Positions 33,733 to 44,232 of a stretch of DNA of 64,000 bases are shown piece after piece. The position numbers and the translations under genes are program-made. Each line of letters begins with the position of its first letter. The first letter of the stretch is position 1. Location: positions 781,904 through 845,903 of the forward strand of contig JAFKAC010000021.1 of assembly GCA_025766275.1 (NCBI GenBank), written 5' to 3'. The notes under the pieces were generated by a model, which saw nothing but the letters and a program-made list of their open reading frames with translations, made no database searches and was not told the origin of the DNA. Origin of the DNA: Lactarius indigo (Eukaryota > Basidiomycota > Agaricomycetes > Russulales > Russulaceae).

Positions 33733-35644
33733 AACTGTTGGAGGATAATATCTTTGACGTCGTCCGATTCTCCTGCTACTCCATTAAGCCAGTCACTGGC
33801 GCGCTGTTGAGGGGGTACTTCTTGAACCGCCCTGGTAGCGACTTCAGGTTCTTGTTGATGGTAGTCAGTATCAATATACCGACTAGTGGATGCTTGGGAC
33901 TGATAATCCCTTCGTGGCTGTCTGCAATCTTGGGCCATGTGTCCGTCCTTTCCACAATTGTAACAAGTGACTGGCCTTGGGTTATTACGTCCTCCTCCTC
34001 TTTGTAGGAACCCTCCTCGAGGTCGATATGGGGGGTGAGGAGCAAGTATGTCTTCTGCTCCTGTTAATTGCCCCCTAATGCGATCTGCGGACGTGTCCAT
34101 CGCATTTGGGTCTTGTGGGAGGTTCCTGGGTTGCCAGGAGCTTCTTGGTGGTCCTTGTCAAGGGCGTTGTCGTTGCGCTTGCGATCTTTCTTGCTTCTGT
34201 GGCGCTCCCTTGTTGAGCATGGCTTTGAGATGCATATATTGTTGCTGGCAGGTAGTGGCTGCCTCTTTCCACTCGCGATAGTTTTGTGGGGAGTTGAGGG
34301 TGTATACTTTGGAGTACAAGTCAGTGGGTAGTCCACTTGCGAATAGGTCAAGTGTCTGGGGGTCATCAAGCCGGTAATGTGCATGTCACACTAGCTGTTT
34401 GAATTGAGTGCAATACTCATCTAGATTACCCCCAATCATTTTGAGCCCTTTCTTAATTCGTATTGGTTTGTTCTTGTTCCATTGTGTTTCTGAAGCGCTG
34501 CATGAAGCTCCACGTAACTTCGTTCCACAGTCCTTCGCTTGTTTGGGGTATCCCTGCTTGTACTTGACCATTAAGCCAGGTGAGCATTGCTAACACCCAT
34601 TTGCTGACGTTGACACCCTTGATGTATGATAGAAAGAGGAGGGCTCGTCGGTATGGTGTGGCCATGATGCCTTCGTCTGCATTCATGCCCCAGTAAACGT
34701 GCCATTGAGTGAGAAACGCTTCGACTTTCGCGCGTTCCCCATCGAATACTGTGGGTGCTTCGCCAGCTAGTTTACTATTTGGAGGGGGAACAACAGGACC
34801 TGCACCTGGTAATCCTCCTCCTGGTGGTCCTCCTGGGAATCCTCCGGGGAATCCTCCAATCTGGGTCCTCTGGGTGGGGGTCCCTCTCCTGGTAAGTCGC
34901 CAGGGGGTCCTCTTCCACCACTAGGAGGATCAGCTATGTCCAGCCCAATGGCACGATGAATTGCTACGTTGTCGTCAGTCATTCGGTGACCGGTGTATGG
35001 GTTGATGGGAGCCAAATTGGCTCGTGATTCTTCCGCGATGCATCTTTGCTCTTCTAGGGCTATTTGATCCCTTGCTTCAGTGGTAAGCTGTACTTCCTCT
35101 TGCGTGATGGTGGCAGTTGCCATTGCGACTGCTGGGCTGTGAATATGGATTACTTCTGGTTCGGGCTGGTGGATAGTTAGGGACTCAGTTCGTTGTATGA
35201 TGTGGTCGCCAATAGCTCCTAGGCTAGCTTCTTCTGCCAGCGTAGTTCCTCGGCTTGGTGATTGTTGACTTTTGGAAGCTTCCTCTCCACTGATTCCTTC
35301 GTCAGTATGCTCTTGTGCTTGTCCGTCAATAGGACTGTAATCTGCGCGGCTGTTGAGTTCTTGTGCGTCAATGTCACAGCTGTAATTCCTTTCTGCTGGT
35401 CGTACAATATCCAGCGGTGATCTATAGGATTCCAAGTAACCTCGGTCCAACAAAGGTGTTCGAAATTGAACTCAACGGGTCGAAAACGGTTTGGACCGTT
35501 GAACTCCACAAAGTACCCAGTATCCTCTCCTTGTTCTCTCCACTGGGCCGCTCCTAAGAATCTTGTTGGTACGTTGCGGTCTCCTCGTCGTTCAATATGA
35601 TAGGGACGGAAAGACGTCCACTGATCTCTGGTTGAGTACGCCAC
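33702..35644 (-). pseudogene. Gag of D, several frameshifts
   Basis: N-terminal module (YSTRDQWTSFRPYHIERRG, QWREQGEDTGYFVEF) resembles that of family A gag. A Pro/Gly-rich stretch, the capsid region (YRRALLFLSYIKGVNVSKWV, NEVTWSFMQRFRNTM) and one zinc knuckle CYNCGKDGHMAQDC follow in three frames. The homologous start is GTG at 35642-35644; an in-frame ATG lies further up, inside the LTR, at 35681-35683. Confidence 0.8.
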
Positions 35645-35651
35645 GATGAGG

Positions 35652-35662
35652 ATCTTGGTCTT
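35652..35662 (-). other. Primer-binding site of D, complementary to its own LTR
   Basis: Minus strand AAGACCAAGAT, two bases from the LTR, pairs over all 11 bases with ATCTTGGTCTT encoded in the LTR at 35896-35906. The sequence differs from family A's, but position and length are the same. Confidence 0.7.
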
Positions 35663-35664
35663 AA

Positions 35665-36142
35665 TGTTACACTCCACCGGCATTAGTCCGACTTGGACTC
35701 GTGATAGGCGTAATCGACTTAGCGGGGACTAGGCGAATGGGGACTTCGTATCAACCCAACACAAGCTGAACAAGGGCATGCTTGGCACACTTTGCAGCAA
35801 AGATGAAGAAGTACTATCCCTTGGCGGATAGTAGTGGAAGTACTCTTAGCTCGAGGCTAAGGCAAACAGGAGGTGAGTCAAGTGGTGGATTGAAGAAGAC
35901 CAAGATGGGGTTCTTGGTTTTCTAAAACGACTACTTATACAGATACATGCGGGCTTTAAAGCGCCGCTGGAACAATAAGAAACCAGTAGCGTAACTAGCT
36001 CGAACCCTAGTACAGCTATCCTAGGAATGAGTCATACACGAGCCACAATCACATGTGTACTACTTATGCTGACTGATACGATGTAAGTGTCCATGACTAA
36101 TACTGAGTCGGTCCGTAGTCATAACCGGTTGTGATCGTAACA
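35665..36142 (-). repeat. 5' LTR of D
   Basis: 478 bp. In element orientation a TATAAGTAG box lies 33 nt before ATCTTGGTC, the predicted transcript start. Differs from the 3' LTR at about nine positions, mostly CpG. Confidence 0.95.
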
Positions 36143-36502
36143 TGTAGAATGGTTCATTTTGTTAGGGAGTACTGACAGTAGTTGGAATGGCAGGAACACC
36201 AGAAAAGTGGCCAACACTCTTCAAGCTTGCCATGGACTTACTCCCCATTCAAGCCACTTCAGTCCCATGTGAGCGTGTCTTCTCAGCAAGCAAGGAGACA
36301 GCTAGAGCCAGGGAGGAACCGCCTTAAGCCAGGCAGCATGGAAGCCATACAGATACTCAAGTTTCAGGCAAAGTATAAAAGGGAACTCAATTTTACTGAA
36401 GGGCTTGGAGAGAAGGATGAAATGGAAGAGCTGGAGGGAATGGAGGCAGTCAGACCAGTTGAGGACTTGAGGGCTTATATCAGGGGCATTAGTGAGCAGT
36501 AG

Positions 36503-37870
36503 TTTAAGAGAAATTTATTTGCAACAAGGCTATATACATGTATTTGTACCTAGGAATGAACTACATAAAAGTAGGGGACCTGTGTGACTCACCTGGGGTG
36601 GCCAGAGAGGGAAAAGGGGGGTGGGAAGAGAAAGGGGGGTGTGGAGGGGCAAGAGGAGGGTGCATGAGGGCTGTCTGAGGGTATCCGAGGGCGTCTGAGG
36701 GCCTTCCAAGGGTGTCTGAGGCATCCAGGGGCACGTGATGGTCGTCCGAAGGTGGGCAGGCACTGGCGGCAGCAGCGAGGGTGGAATGGTGGTGGCGGCA
36801 GCAGCATGGGCAGTGGTGGCAGTGACAGCTCCGGCAGTGGTGGCACCAGCAGTGAGTGGTGGCAGCGGCAGCGACGCGAGGGCAGTGGCAGCGGCAACAG
36901 CGAAGGTGGTGGCAGCGGTGGCAGTGGCAGTGAGGATGGTGGCGGTGGCGGTGGCTGCAGCAAGGGTGTTGGCGGCAGCTGCAGCAGCTGCAGCAGCAGC
37001 GTGGGTGGTGGCAGTGGTGGCAGCGAGGGCGGTGGTGGTGACAGTGGCAGCAGAAGCGAGGGCATAGGGTGATGATGCCGAAGACAACGCAGAGGCAGTG
37101 GCAGAGACAAGGGCCTAGTAGGTGGCCGGTGACAGTGACGGCGCAGGCGACAACGGCAACAATGTTGGCAACAATGGCGACAGCGCCATCAGAGGCACCG
37201 ACGGCTGCACGGTGGCCAGAGGAGCGGCGACAGGCGACGACCAGCGGCGAGAGGCAGCAACCAGCGGCGAGAGGTGGCAACCAGCGGCGAGAGGTGGCAA
37301 CCAGCAGCAAGAGGTGGCAACCAGTGGTGACCAGAGCAACAGGCAGTGACCAGAGCAAGTGGCGGCGACCAGAGTGAGGGGCAGCGACCAGAGTGAGGGG
37401 GCGGCGAGTGGCGGCGACCAGAGTGAGGGGCAGCAAGCGGTGGCGACCAGTGACCAGTGGCGACCAGAGCAAGCGACAGCGAGAAGAAGCAGCAGCCAGA
37501 GAGAGAGCAACGAGGGCGGTGAGAGCACAGACAAGGCCAGTGGTCAGTGGGCAGACAATGCGAACAGTGCGCAGACAGCATGCAGACCGCAAGCCCAGTC
37601 TGTGCAGAGGAAGGGATGACTGGGGATCCCAGCCAGTCGTTCAGATGCTCAGTCTCACTGAGGGGGGAGCCAGGTATACTCAGGGCTTGAAGCTTGAAGT
37701 TCGAGACTTCGAATTCACGCACGTGTTCATTGGCTTGGCTGACTCAGGCTACCCAAAATGGTACAATTTCCTATTCGTACTTTTGGGTGGCTTGAGCCAG
37801 CTCAATTTGGAGTGGCTCAGCTCAGCTCGTCCTTTTTTGGTCGAGCTGTGCTTAGCTGAGCCAAGCCAAG
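36503..37870. repeat. hAT right flank: GGN-rich sequence and 20-bp tandem repeat
   Basis: 36730-37070 is made of GGTGGCAGC-like words. 37237-37330 holds about four copies of a 20-bp unit (GGCAACCAGCGGCGAGAGGT) with small changes. Long frames here (Gly/Ser, Ala/Val or Cys/His-rich) are compositional artefacts. No gene is supported between the transposase stop and the right inverted repeat. Confidence 0.75.
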
Positions 37871-37894
37871 CTGAGCTGAGCCACAGCAACACTA

Positions 37895-39985
37895 CCGCAG
37901 ACCCAGTACCACCCGCGCTTTTGTTGTCTACAGATGTTCAGAGGGCATATATCGCCTTACGACGTGAAACACTGGAAGAATTAGCCAAGTTTAACTCCCA
38001 AACCCTCAAAGTACTGGTGAAATTCCTAGGGAAAAGTGTCAAAGGGACGACTAAATCTGTCTTTTTGGACATACTGTCGAATTATGTGAGGTGATATCAG
38101 TGTATCAGCTTGGTAACTCACTCACTCCATAATAGCATGTTAACTCTGGCTGGTTCGACGCCAATGACAGACTAATCAACCCCCTGGGACCTTTGGAGGT
38201 CCTTGACGTTACTGCCATGATCATGTCTGACAGTGGGGGGATTAATGTCATGGATTTCAACATGGTTGTAGTGCTCTATGAAACAGCTGACAACTTGGAG
38301 GTGCTATGGGACCTTCCTGCATCATTGCTTGTCAAGTTATATTCTCATATAAATGAGAACCCGTCTCCAGGCTCTCTCAAATGTCTGAGTAAAATGTATT
38401 GATCAAAAAACTGGGGATGCAGTATGCTATCACTCACCACCTCTAGATTTACATGACACTGACACCCTAAAAAGAGGAAACAGGAAGGGATCGTGGATTC
38501 CGAGGGGAGGTTGAACCACCCTGATCTAATCTGTCTTACACACACCATGCAAGCCATTTCACAGAGGAAGAAGACTTGAGTCCTTGGTTGTGAGACACTG
38601 CAGGAAGTCTGGAGTGATATGAGGAAAATGACTCTCCCCACCTGGTGTTGCCCTTCCCCCACACAGATCGGAGACAGTCAACATAGGAAGATCTCTGCCA
38701 ATGGATGGCGGACATTCTGTACAATTCACCTTCTCATTACCCTTAGCTGTCTCTGGGGTCACTCACCACCCGAAAGCCGGAGACATAAGCTTCTTTCCAA
38801 TTTCTACAGTCTCGTTCATGCGACTAAGATCACTACTATGAGATCTGCCACCAGTGCTAGTGCACAGGAGTTCCAAGATCATATGATTACATATCTCTGT
38901 GGTCTTGGCAAGCTCTTTCCAATGTACCAGCTAGTGCCATCACATCATCTCGTGCTGCACATAAAGGAGCTCCTCTGCAGCTTTGGACCAACTCATGCTT
39001 GGCACTGTTGGGTATTTGAAAGGTACAATCATACACTTCAAAGATCCCCACAAATGGGAAATTTGGTGCGCATAGCATGTGCCCTCAATGTGACTGGTAT
39101 TTATATTGCTTCCTTTTCTAGGCCAGCTCAAAATAACTCTATTTGAGCGTTTTCTGTATGAACCAGAGACTAAGGGGGGATCATCAACACGTTTGGCTTA
39201 ATTTGAGTCTAGAGAAACTTGTCCAGCATTCAATCGGCACTTCGAGTCAACAGAATTGGGGACTTTGATGAGCGACATGTGAGGGTTTGAGAGCTCTACT
39301 CAAGACTACGGACACACCACCAACTAAATGCTGCGAAAAAGCTGGACAGTCTCACCAGCAAACTATTACAGGCCTATGAAGAAAGAAAAGCCCAACAAGA
39401 GACTGGAATATTTGGACGGTGCGATGGAGATGTCAACCCCGAGTCTGCACTTGCAGCAACTAATGTGCAACCCTGGCGACAGGCCATTCGCCTTGGTGTC
39501 AAGCACGACAAATTCAGTTGATATGGAGTTAGTTTCAGCACCATTAACTGTGTCCAACAAGACAGCTATGTCGCTATTGGGGGAAAGGTACCCAATGATT
39601 GGCATGCCAGCTGCATTCTCACGATCTTCACATACACTCATTGAAGTCCCATACCAGAGTTGGGGGTCGTATGGAGACTTATTTTGTTGTGCAGAAGTAC
39701 GAGGAACTTACACAAATGGATGCGATGCATGATCCTTATTGTAAGCATCCCTTCATCGGTGGTCATCTTTACTATGACAAGGTCAAGGGCCCAGAGCTTG
39801 TGACTCCAAGTCAAATTCTGTGCCATTTTGCCCATACCCCATTTGAACACCCTCACATTACATCTCCATGTATCCACGTGTTACCTCTTGATCGGGTATG
39901 TTGGTCCAATATGCTCCATGTACTCGAAAACTCACACGTGGGTATGGATAGGACTGAACTTAAACTTCATTTGTCACTGACATGA
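37895..39985 (+). pseudogene. Tnp2-type transposase, C-terminal remains
   Basis: Pieces in changing frames match the C-terminal half of fungal Tnp2-type proteins: a SAP-like helix pair (LAKFNSQTLKVLVKFLGKSV), KISANGWRTFCTIHLLITLS (38690-38755), HHLVLHIKELLCSFGPTHAW with WVFERYNHTLQ (38940-39050), ALAATNVQPWRQAIRLGVKH (39445-39510) and the terminal METYFVVQKYEEL...SQILCHFAHTPFE...CIHVLPLDR (39670-39900). Stops and shifts between them show decay. The catalytic middle of the protein is absent, lost between 19369 and 37895. Confidence 0.65.
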
Positions 39986-41879
39986 TAATTGAGGAAAGCA
40001 CATTGTACTTCACTAGGTCACGGTGTCGTTTAAAAGGATCATTTGTCATTTGGTCTAATCTATATACACGAGTGTGTGGTCGAGAGTGATGTCAAGCCCA
40101 GACTTTTGTTGCTCATGTAGCTAGCGGCTTTCCCCTCCATGTGCGACATCCTATCTGCTGCGTTGGAGCTGGCACCTGACAGGAGCCATAAGACAAAGGA
40201 GCAGTTGTAGTAGCAGCTCTACATCCACAAGCTTGCCACCATATTTCTCGTGCTTGATGTGCACACGGTCCAGCACAACTGGCCAGTCAGGGAGGATGTG
40301 CATGTGCAGGAGGTGGAGGGAAAACAGTTAACAGTTCGGCTCAGGCTCAACAAGATTGGTACATGCCTTCCATCCCCATGCCAGTGCATCCCTTCTCTCT
40401 TGAATTCTCAGTGTCACACGATAATTCATATACTTGTCTGAGGCTCCTCTGCCCCATGACCCTGACATTACGCTCCTGCTCTCTGAGAGTGCCAAAAAGC
40501 ACTGCAGGGCACAAGCCATCGTACAGCATACTGGCGATGCGTAGTGTTACATGGCACAGTGGACAGCCAGGAGTGAGTGCAACCACAAGGTTGGGGCTGC
40601 TATCAAGCACAGCAATGCGTGGTGTGGTGGCGGAGGGCACATCCTGCACTGCGTGGGGAATGCCAATGAAATGGGGCAATGCAAGGTGAGTAAGACGTGC
40701 ATGCACGAGCGCAGCGAGAAATTCGTTGAATAACACATAGGGGAGTGTATCAGGGAGTTGTGTGAGATGTGTGAGCATACCCGGCATGGTGGCAAGCAGC
40801 TCCACATGGAAGGCCGGTAGCGTCAGTGCTGATACTGTGCACATAGAGTGGAGTGCCAGTGCTAGCGCAAGCACAAAGGACGGGCTGTGCATGGGCGAGT
40901 AAGCACACAGTGTGAGGGTCGTCATGAGCATTGCGAGGTGCAGTGCCCCTGCTAGCTGCGTGACACGTGTGTTGGTCTCATGAGAGGATTAATCGAGAGT
41001 AGGGTAGGGCACGAGCTGCGCTGCAGTGCTAAATTGCTTCGAGATGCGGGACGAGGATGGGCAGCTGCAAGCATGGGATGTGAGCCAAGACATATGAGAG
41101 CGGGATTGGAAAGCTCTGGTGCACCTACTGTCGGGTGAGTCGTGGGCTGCACAGTTTGAACATCTGTGGGGCAGTCACTGTAATGTCCTTGGGCAGTACT
41201 GGTGCAGGGGGCATGTGCAGAATCAGTCGAGGAGGACAAGAATGTGGGTGAGCTGAGTATGTGGGCATGGGTGAGGCATGTTTAGAAGGATGACCAGGTG
41301 CTGAGAGGGATGCTGTGATTTAGTACGCTCAAGAACATCTTGGACATGTGCAGGAAAGAAGGTGAGACTGGCGAATTGGTATGGGCCATATCGAACTCAG
41401 AGATAATGCTGGCACGTTGCCCAAGGCCGCTGGGAGAACAGATGTCCGGAGATGGAAGTAATGGCGAGCGTGTATGAGAGTGGGGCCACAGGACACTGTG
41501 ATGGGAAATGACATCCTTTGAGGAGCTGTCCCCATCCCCTGTGGAAGGGTAACATGGAAGTAAAGGGGGTCAGTTGCTGGTGCGGGGATATTGAGATGGA
41601 AGATTAGTATGTCAAAGAGATCGTTGATAGTGAGTGCATGAGACTGGGTGCACCCCTGATGTCGAGGTTTTGAGAATTCTTGAACCCATGAGGAAAAGAA
41701 GGCACGGTGCGAAGAAGCTGTGGGAGTCATTGGGGAACTGGCAGGCTGGAAGTATCGTACTGCTCACTCATGCTTGATCGTGCAACGTGCAACCCAGGCG
41801 CCAGGTGCTGAAGCCAGCCAGACAAGGCAGAACTGCCCCAAGGATGATGTCTTCAACATCGATCAGTTGCGGGGTGGTC
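39986..41879. other. Anonymous sequence
   Basis: A 194-aa minus-strand frame (40347-40931) and a 133-aa one (41329-41730) have no recognisable domain. May include the right end of the Tnp2-type transposon; no terminal repeat was found. Confidence 0.35.
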
Positions 41880-42454
41880 TGTAACGCCACTACAGGGGTG
41901 TTAGGTACGACCTGTACCAAGTCAGTCTGAACGTGGGAGTACAAACTCAGAGGTTTGACTTCAGTAGAATGATGCACAAGAGTCACAAGGACGTAAGTCA
42001 CTTGGACTGTAGTGGAAGGCTAAGGTGTGAAGACCTAGCAGAACTGAGGAGTTGCAAGACAGGGATATGCATGAAGGCACTTGAGTGTAGTATTACACAG
42101 GAAGTCTAGTCTACCGTACAAGCTAGATAGAACTAGGTTTAAATACGCGTAAGGCTGTATGGTCTATCCAAACAGATGGTGCCATTGCCCGATCAAGAAA
42201 CAATAGGAAGTACATAAGGAGAACAAGGCATAGACATAGTGAGAATAAAAGGTGGATCACACAAGGTCACACATGGATGAGAACAAGATGGAAACTAGCA
42301 CATGTCAAGCTTTATCAAAAGAGATTGTTGATAAGCAAGGCGTGTGATAGGAACCAGATAATTGTAAAGTCCGCGTAATTGTACAGGGCTCGTAAAGTAT
42401 TGGGAGAGGAATAGCAGTGTCGGAGAAAGAACGAGTCTGGAAGAAATCGTAACA
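41880..42454 (-). repeat. 3' LTR of A0 (family A)
   Basis: 575 bp, TGTAACGCC...ATCGTAACA on the plus strand. The left flank TGGTC is the candidate target duplication; its partner lies outside the window. The polypurine tract GATGGGGGGTAA (minus strand) abuts it at 42455. Confidence 0.92.
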
Positions 42455-42488
42455 TTACCCCCCATCTTGGTCTGAAGGTGCCTCAACT

Positions 42489-43620
42489 TCAGGACTTGGG
42501 ATCTACGAGATTGTAGGTGTTAGCGTCCCAGTCGTTCTCCGGCCAGTCTGTCATGTCTGTGGGACAGTAATGGGTGTGAAGAAAGAAGAGGGGTCCTCGA
42601 GCTCCACACTTGTGGCACATCTCGTATTGTGGGCATCGGATTTCATCATGATTGGCATTGGTCTGAAAGCATCGTCCACACCATCTGCCCTGGGTAGTGG
42701 CTGCCACGGTCAGTGGTGAGGGTACTGTGAATGACGTGGTAGTGTCAGGCGACATTTCCCGACGTATTCACTCTTCCGCTTGTTGTGTGGTGATTACTTC
42801 AGTCACCATTTCTGTGCGGCAGAAGATACACTGGTGGGACTGATGCTCTTGGCTTTGACAGTGTCGACAGGCCGGTCTTGGCCTTGTGGGGCAGTTGCGT
42901 ACTAGGTGGTGAGGACTGTTACAGTGGTAACACCGTCGTCAACGGGGTCTGTTGGCAAGTCGAGGGAACTCCACAGGTCCACTGCATCTAGGGGAGAAAG
43001 GGATGGCATAGCGGGAGTGGTGTAATGGGGCAGGGAGTGCTGTGAGGCAGGCATACTCGTTAGTGATGGTAGTAAGGGCCCCTGCATATTGCAAGCACCT
43101 TTTGGTGCTTGCTAGCATGAGGTCCACAGTGAGTTGTTCAGCTCTAAGCTTCCGAGCATCCTCCTCCAGTTTTTCATGCTTTTCATCCAGCTCCTTCAAA
43201 GCCGCAAGCCCCATGCGCAGGTGAGTCACTTCGGCAGTGAGTCATGGGGAGTTAAGCTTGATTAGGGTTTCGTCGAGTGCGCAGGCTCAGATGTCATTGG
43301 GGTCAAAGAATTGAAGTTGTTTGGCTGAGAAGGGGGGCACAGAGATGTTGGGGTGTAAGGTGGACAAGTAGACTGTTTCGCCATAGTGTGGTTGCCTAGC
43401 CCCCATCACTCCTACCACCTTGGTGAATCCTTTGCAATAGTAAATATACTTCGCAATGTTGAATCCACCCTCAGGTAGCGGGATTTGAAGGGGGTAGTAT
43501 TTTGGAGAGCCCAGCGTATCGGGAAGAAGGGAGCTCCTGGATCGTCAGTGTCTTCAGTGAGGGAGTCTGGTCAGTCATAGTTGATGGGGGTATGGACTCG
43601 GACAGGGGTGAGTGGAGTAG
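42489..43620 (-). pseudogene. ORF3 of A0, C-terminal part
   Basis: Continuation of the frame begun at 62954. In order: a conserved block (GGFNIAKYIYYCKGFTK, RQPHYGETVYLSTLHPN), CALDETLIKLNSP, a long coiled coil (LAALKELDEKHEKLEEDARK), then CCHC knuckles CYHCNSPHHLVRNC and CRHCQSQEHQSHQC, and a C-terminal Cys/His cluster (RWCGRCFQTNANHDEIRC, YEMCHKCG). It ends VDPKS-stop at 42489. A few TGA stops interrupt it, at sites where other copies have sense codons. It probably binds nucleic acid and oligomerises (inference from motifs). Confidence 0.75.
43616..43620. other. Target-site duplication AGTAG of A2, left copy
   Basis: Identical to 62577-62581, immediately outside the two A2 LTRs. Confidence 0.95.
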
Positions 43621-44205
43621 TGTTATGATTTCTCCGGACTTGTTCTTTCCTTTCCTTACTATTCCCACCCTGATACTATACGAGCCCTGTACAATTACAC
43701 GGACTTTATGATTACCCAGTTTCTATCACGTGCCTTGCTTATCGACGATTCCTTCTGATAAAGCTTGACATGTGCTAGTTCCGCCTCATTTCCACTCATG
43801 CGTGACCCCATGTGATTCGCCCTTATTCTCACTATATCCATGCCTTGTTCTACTTATGCCTTTCCCCTTATTCTCCGAACGGGTGATGACGCCATCTGTT
43901 TGCTGTGGCCATACAACCTGACTTGTATTTAAGCCTAGTCGCACCTAGCTTGTATGGTAGACTAGACTTCTTGTGTAATACTACACTCGTCTAAACTCAG
44001 ATCACCTTGAGTGCTCTTGAAAGTCTCCCGACCTCCTTATTCCTGCTAGACCTTTGCGTCTTAGCCTTCCTCTACAATCCAAGTGACTTAGGTCCTTGTG
44101 ATCCTTGTGCATCATCTCTACTGAAGTCAAGCCTCTGAGCTTGTACTACTGTGAGCTGATTGACTTGGTACAGGCCGTACCTAACGCCCCTGTAGTGGCG
44201 TTACA
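43621..44205 (+). repeat. 5' LTR of A2
   Basis: 585 bp, TGTTATGATT...GGCGTTACA. TATA-like TATTTAAG at 43926-43933. The predicted transcript start AGACTAGACTT is at 43959-43969, 33 nt downstream. Confidence 0.95.
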
Positions 44206-44207
44206 TT

Positions 44208-44218
44208 AAGTCTAGTCT
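44208..44218 (+). other. Primer-binding site of A2
   Basis: AAGTCTAGTCT, two bases after the LTR, exact complement of AGACTAGACTT at 43959-43969. Confidence 0.7.
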
Positions 44219-44232
44219 CCTAACTGCACACT

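Larger units (their letters stand above)
28438..36142 (-). mobile_element. Ty3/gypsy element D (chromovirus) inside hAT intron 13
   Basis: Complete element with two 478-bp LTRs and a perfect 5-bp duplication TGTAG (28433-28437 and 36143-36147). Internal order on the minus strand: gag, protease, RT, RNase H, integrase, chromodomain, ORF3. Several frames are broken. It is distantly related to family A throughout, including ORF3. Confidence 0.95.
20570..36502 (+). pseudogene. hAT transposase, 14 exons, with two frameshifts in the last exon
   Basis: Exons: 20570-20699, 20760-20899, 20953-21182, 21235-21508, 21566-21721, 21772-22008, 22069-22187, 27094-27196, 27478-27621, 27669-27758, 27807-28026, 28077-28165, 28217-28429, 36182-36502 (~820 codons, all GT-AG). 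A BED zinc finger spans exons 3-4 (CKFCL...HLLNHH). The DDE core shows FTTDMWTDP (exon 6), TTDNASNN (exon 7), DVETRWSSAYLM (exon 9) and the hAT dimerisation block WPTLFKLAMDLLPIQ / SVPCERVFSASKET / NRLKPGSMEAIQILKF (exon 14). Intron 7 holds a MULE and intron 13 a gypsy element. Exon 14 reads in frame, then -1, then back in frame at ~36313, so the current copy is probably inactive. Confidence 0.85.
19370..37894 (+). mobile_element. hAT DNA transposon carrying a nested MULE and a nested gypsy element
   Basis: Terminal inverted repeats of ~23 bp (19370-19392 and 37872-37894) begin TAGTGTTGC and agree at all but two positions. The BED-finger hAT transposase gene lies between. Subtracting the MULE and gypsy D inserts leaves about 6 kb. 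No 8-bp target duplication is visible (left GTATTTGG, right CCGCAGAC), and the Tnp2 gene is not continuous across it. Confidence 0.85.

Noticed and set aside
36530..37722. Overlapping ORFs up to 343 aa (Cys/His, Ala/Thr, Gly/Ser-rich)
   Set aside because: Arise from GGN repeats and the 20-bp tandem repeat in all frames; no domain.
42489..43620. ORF3 as an envelope gene
   Set aside because: No signal peptide, transmembrane or fusion segment; coiled coil and CCHC knuckles point to a nucleic-acid-binding internal protein.
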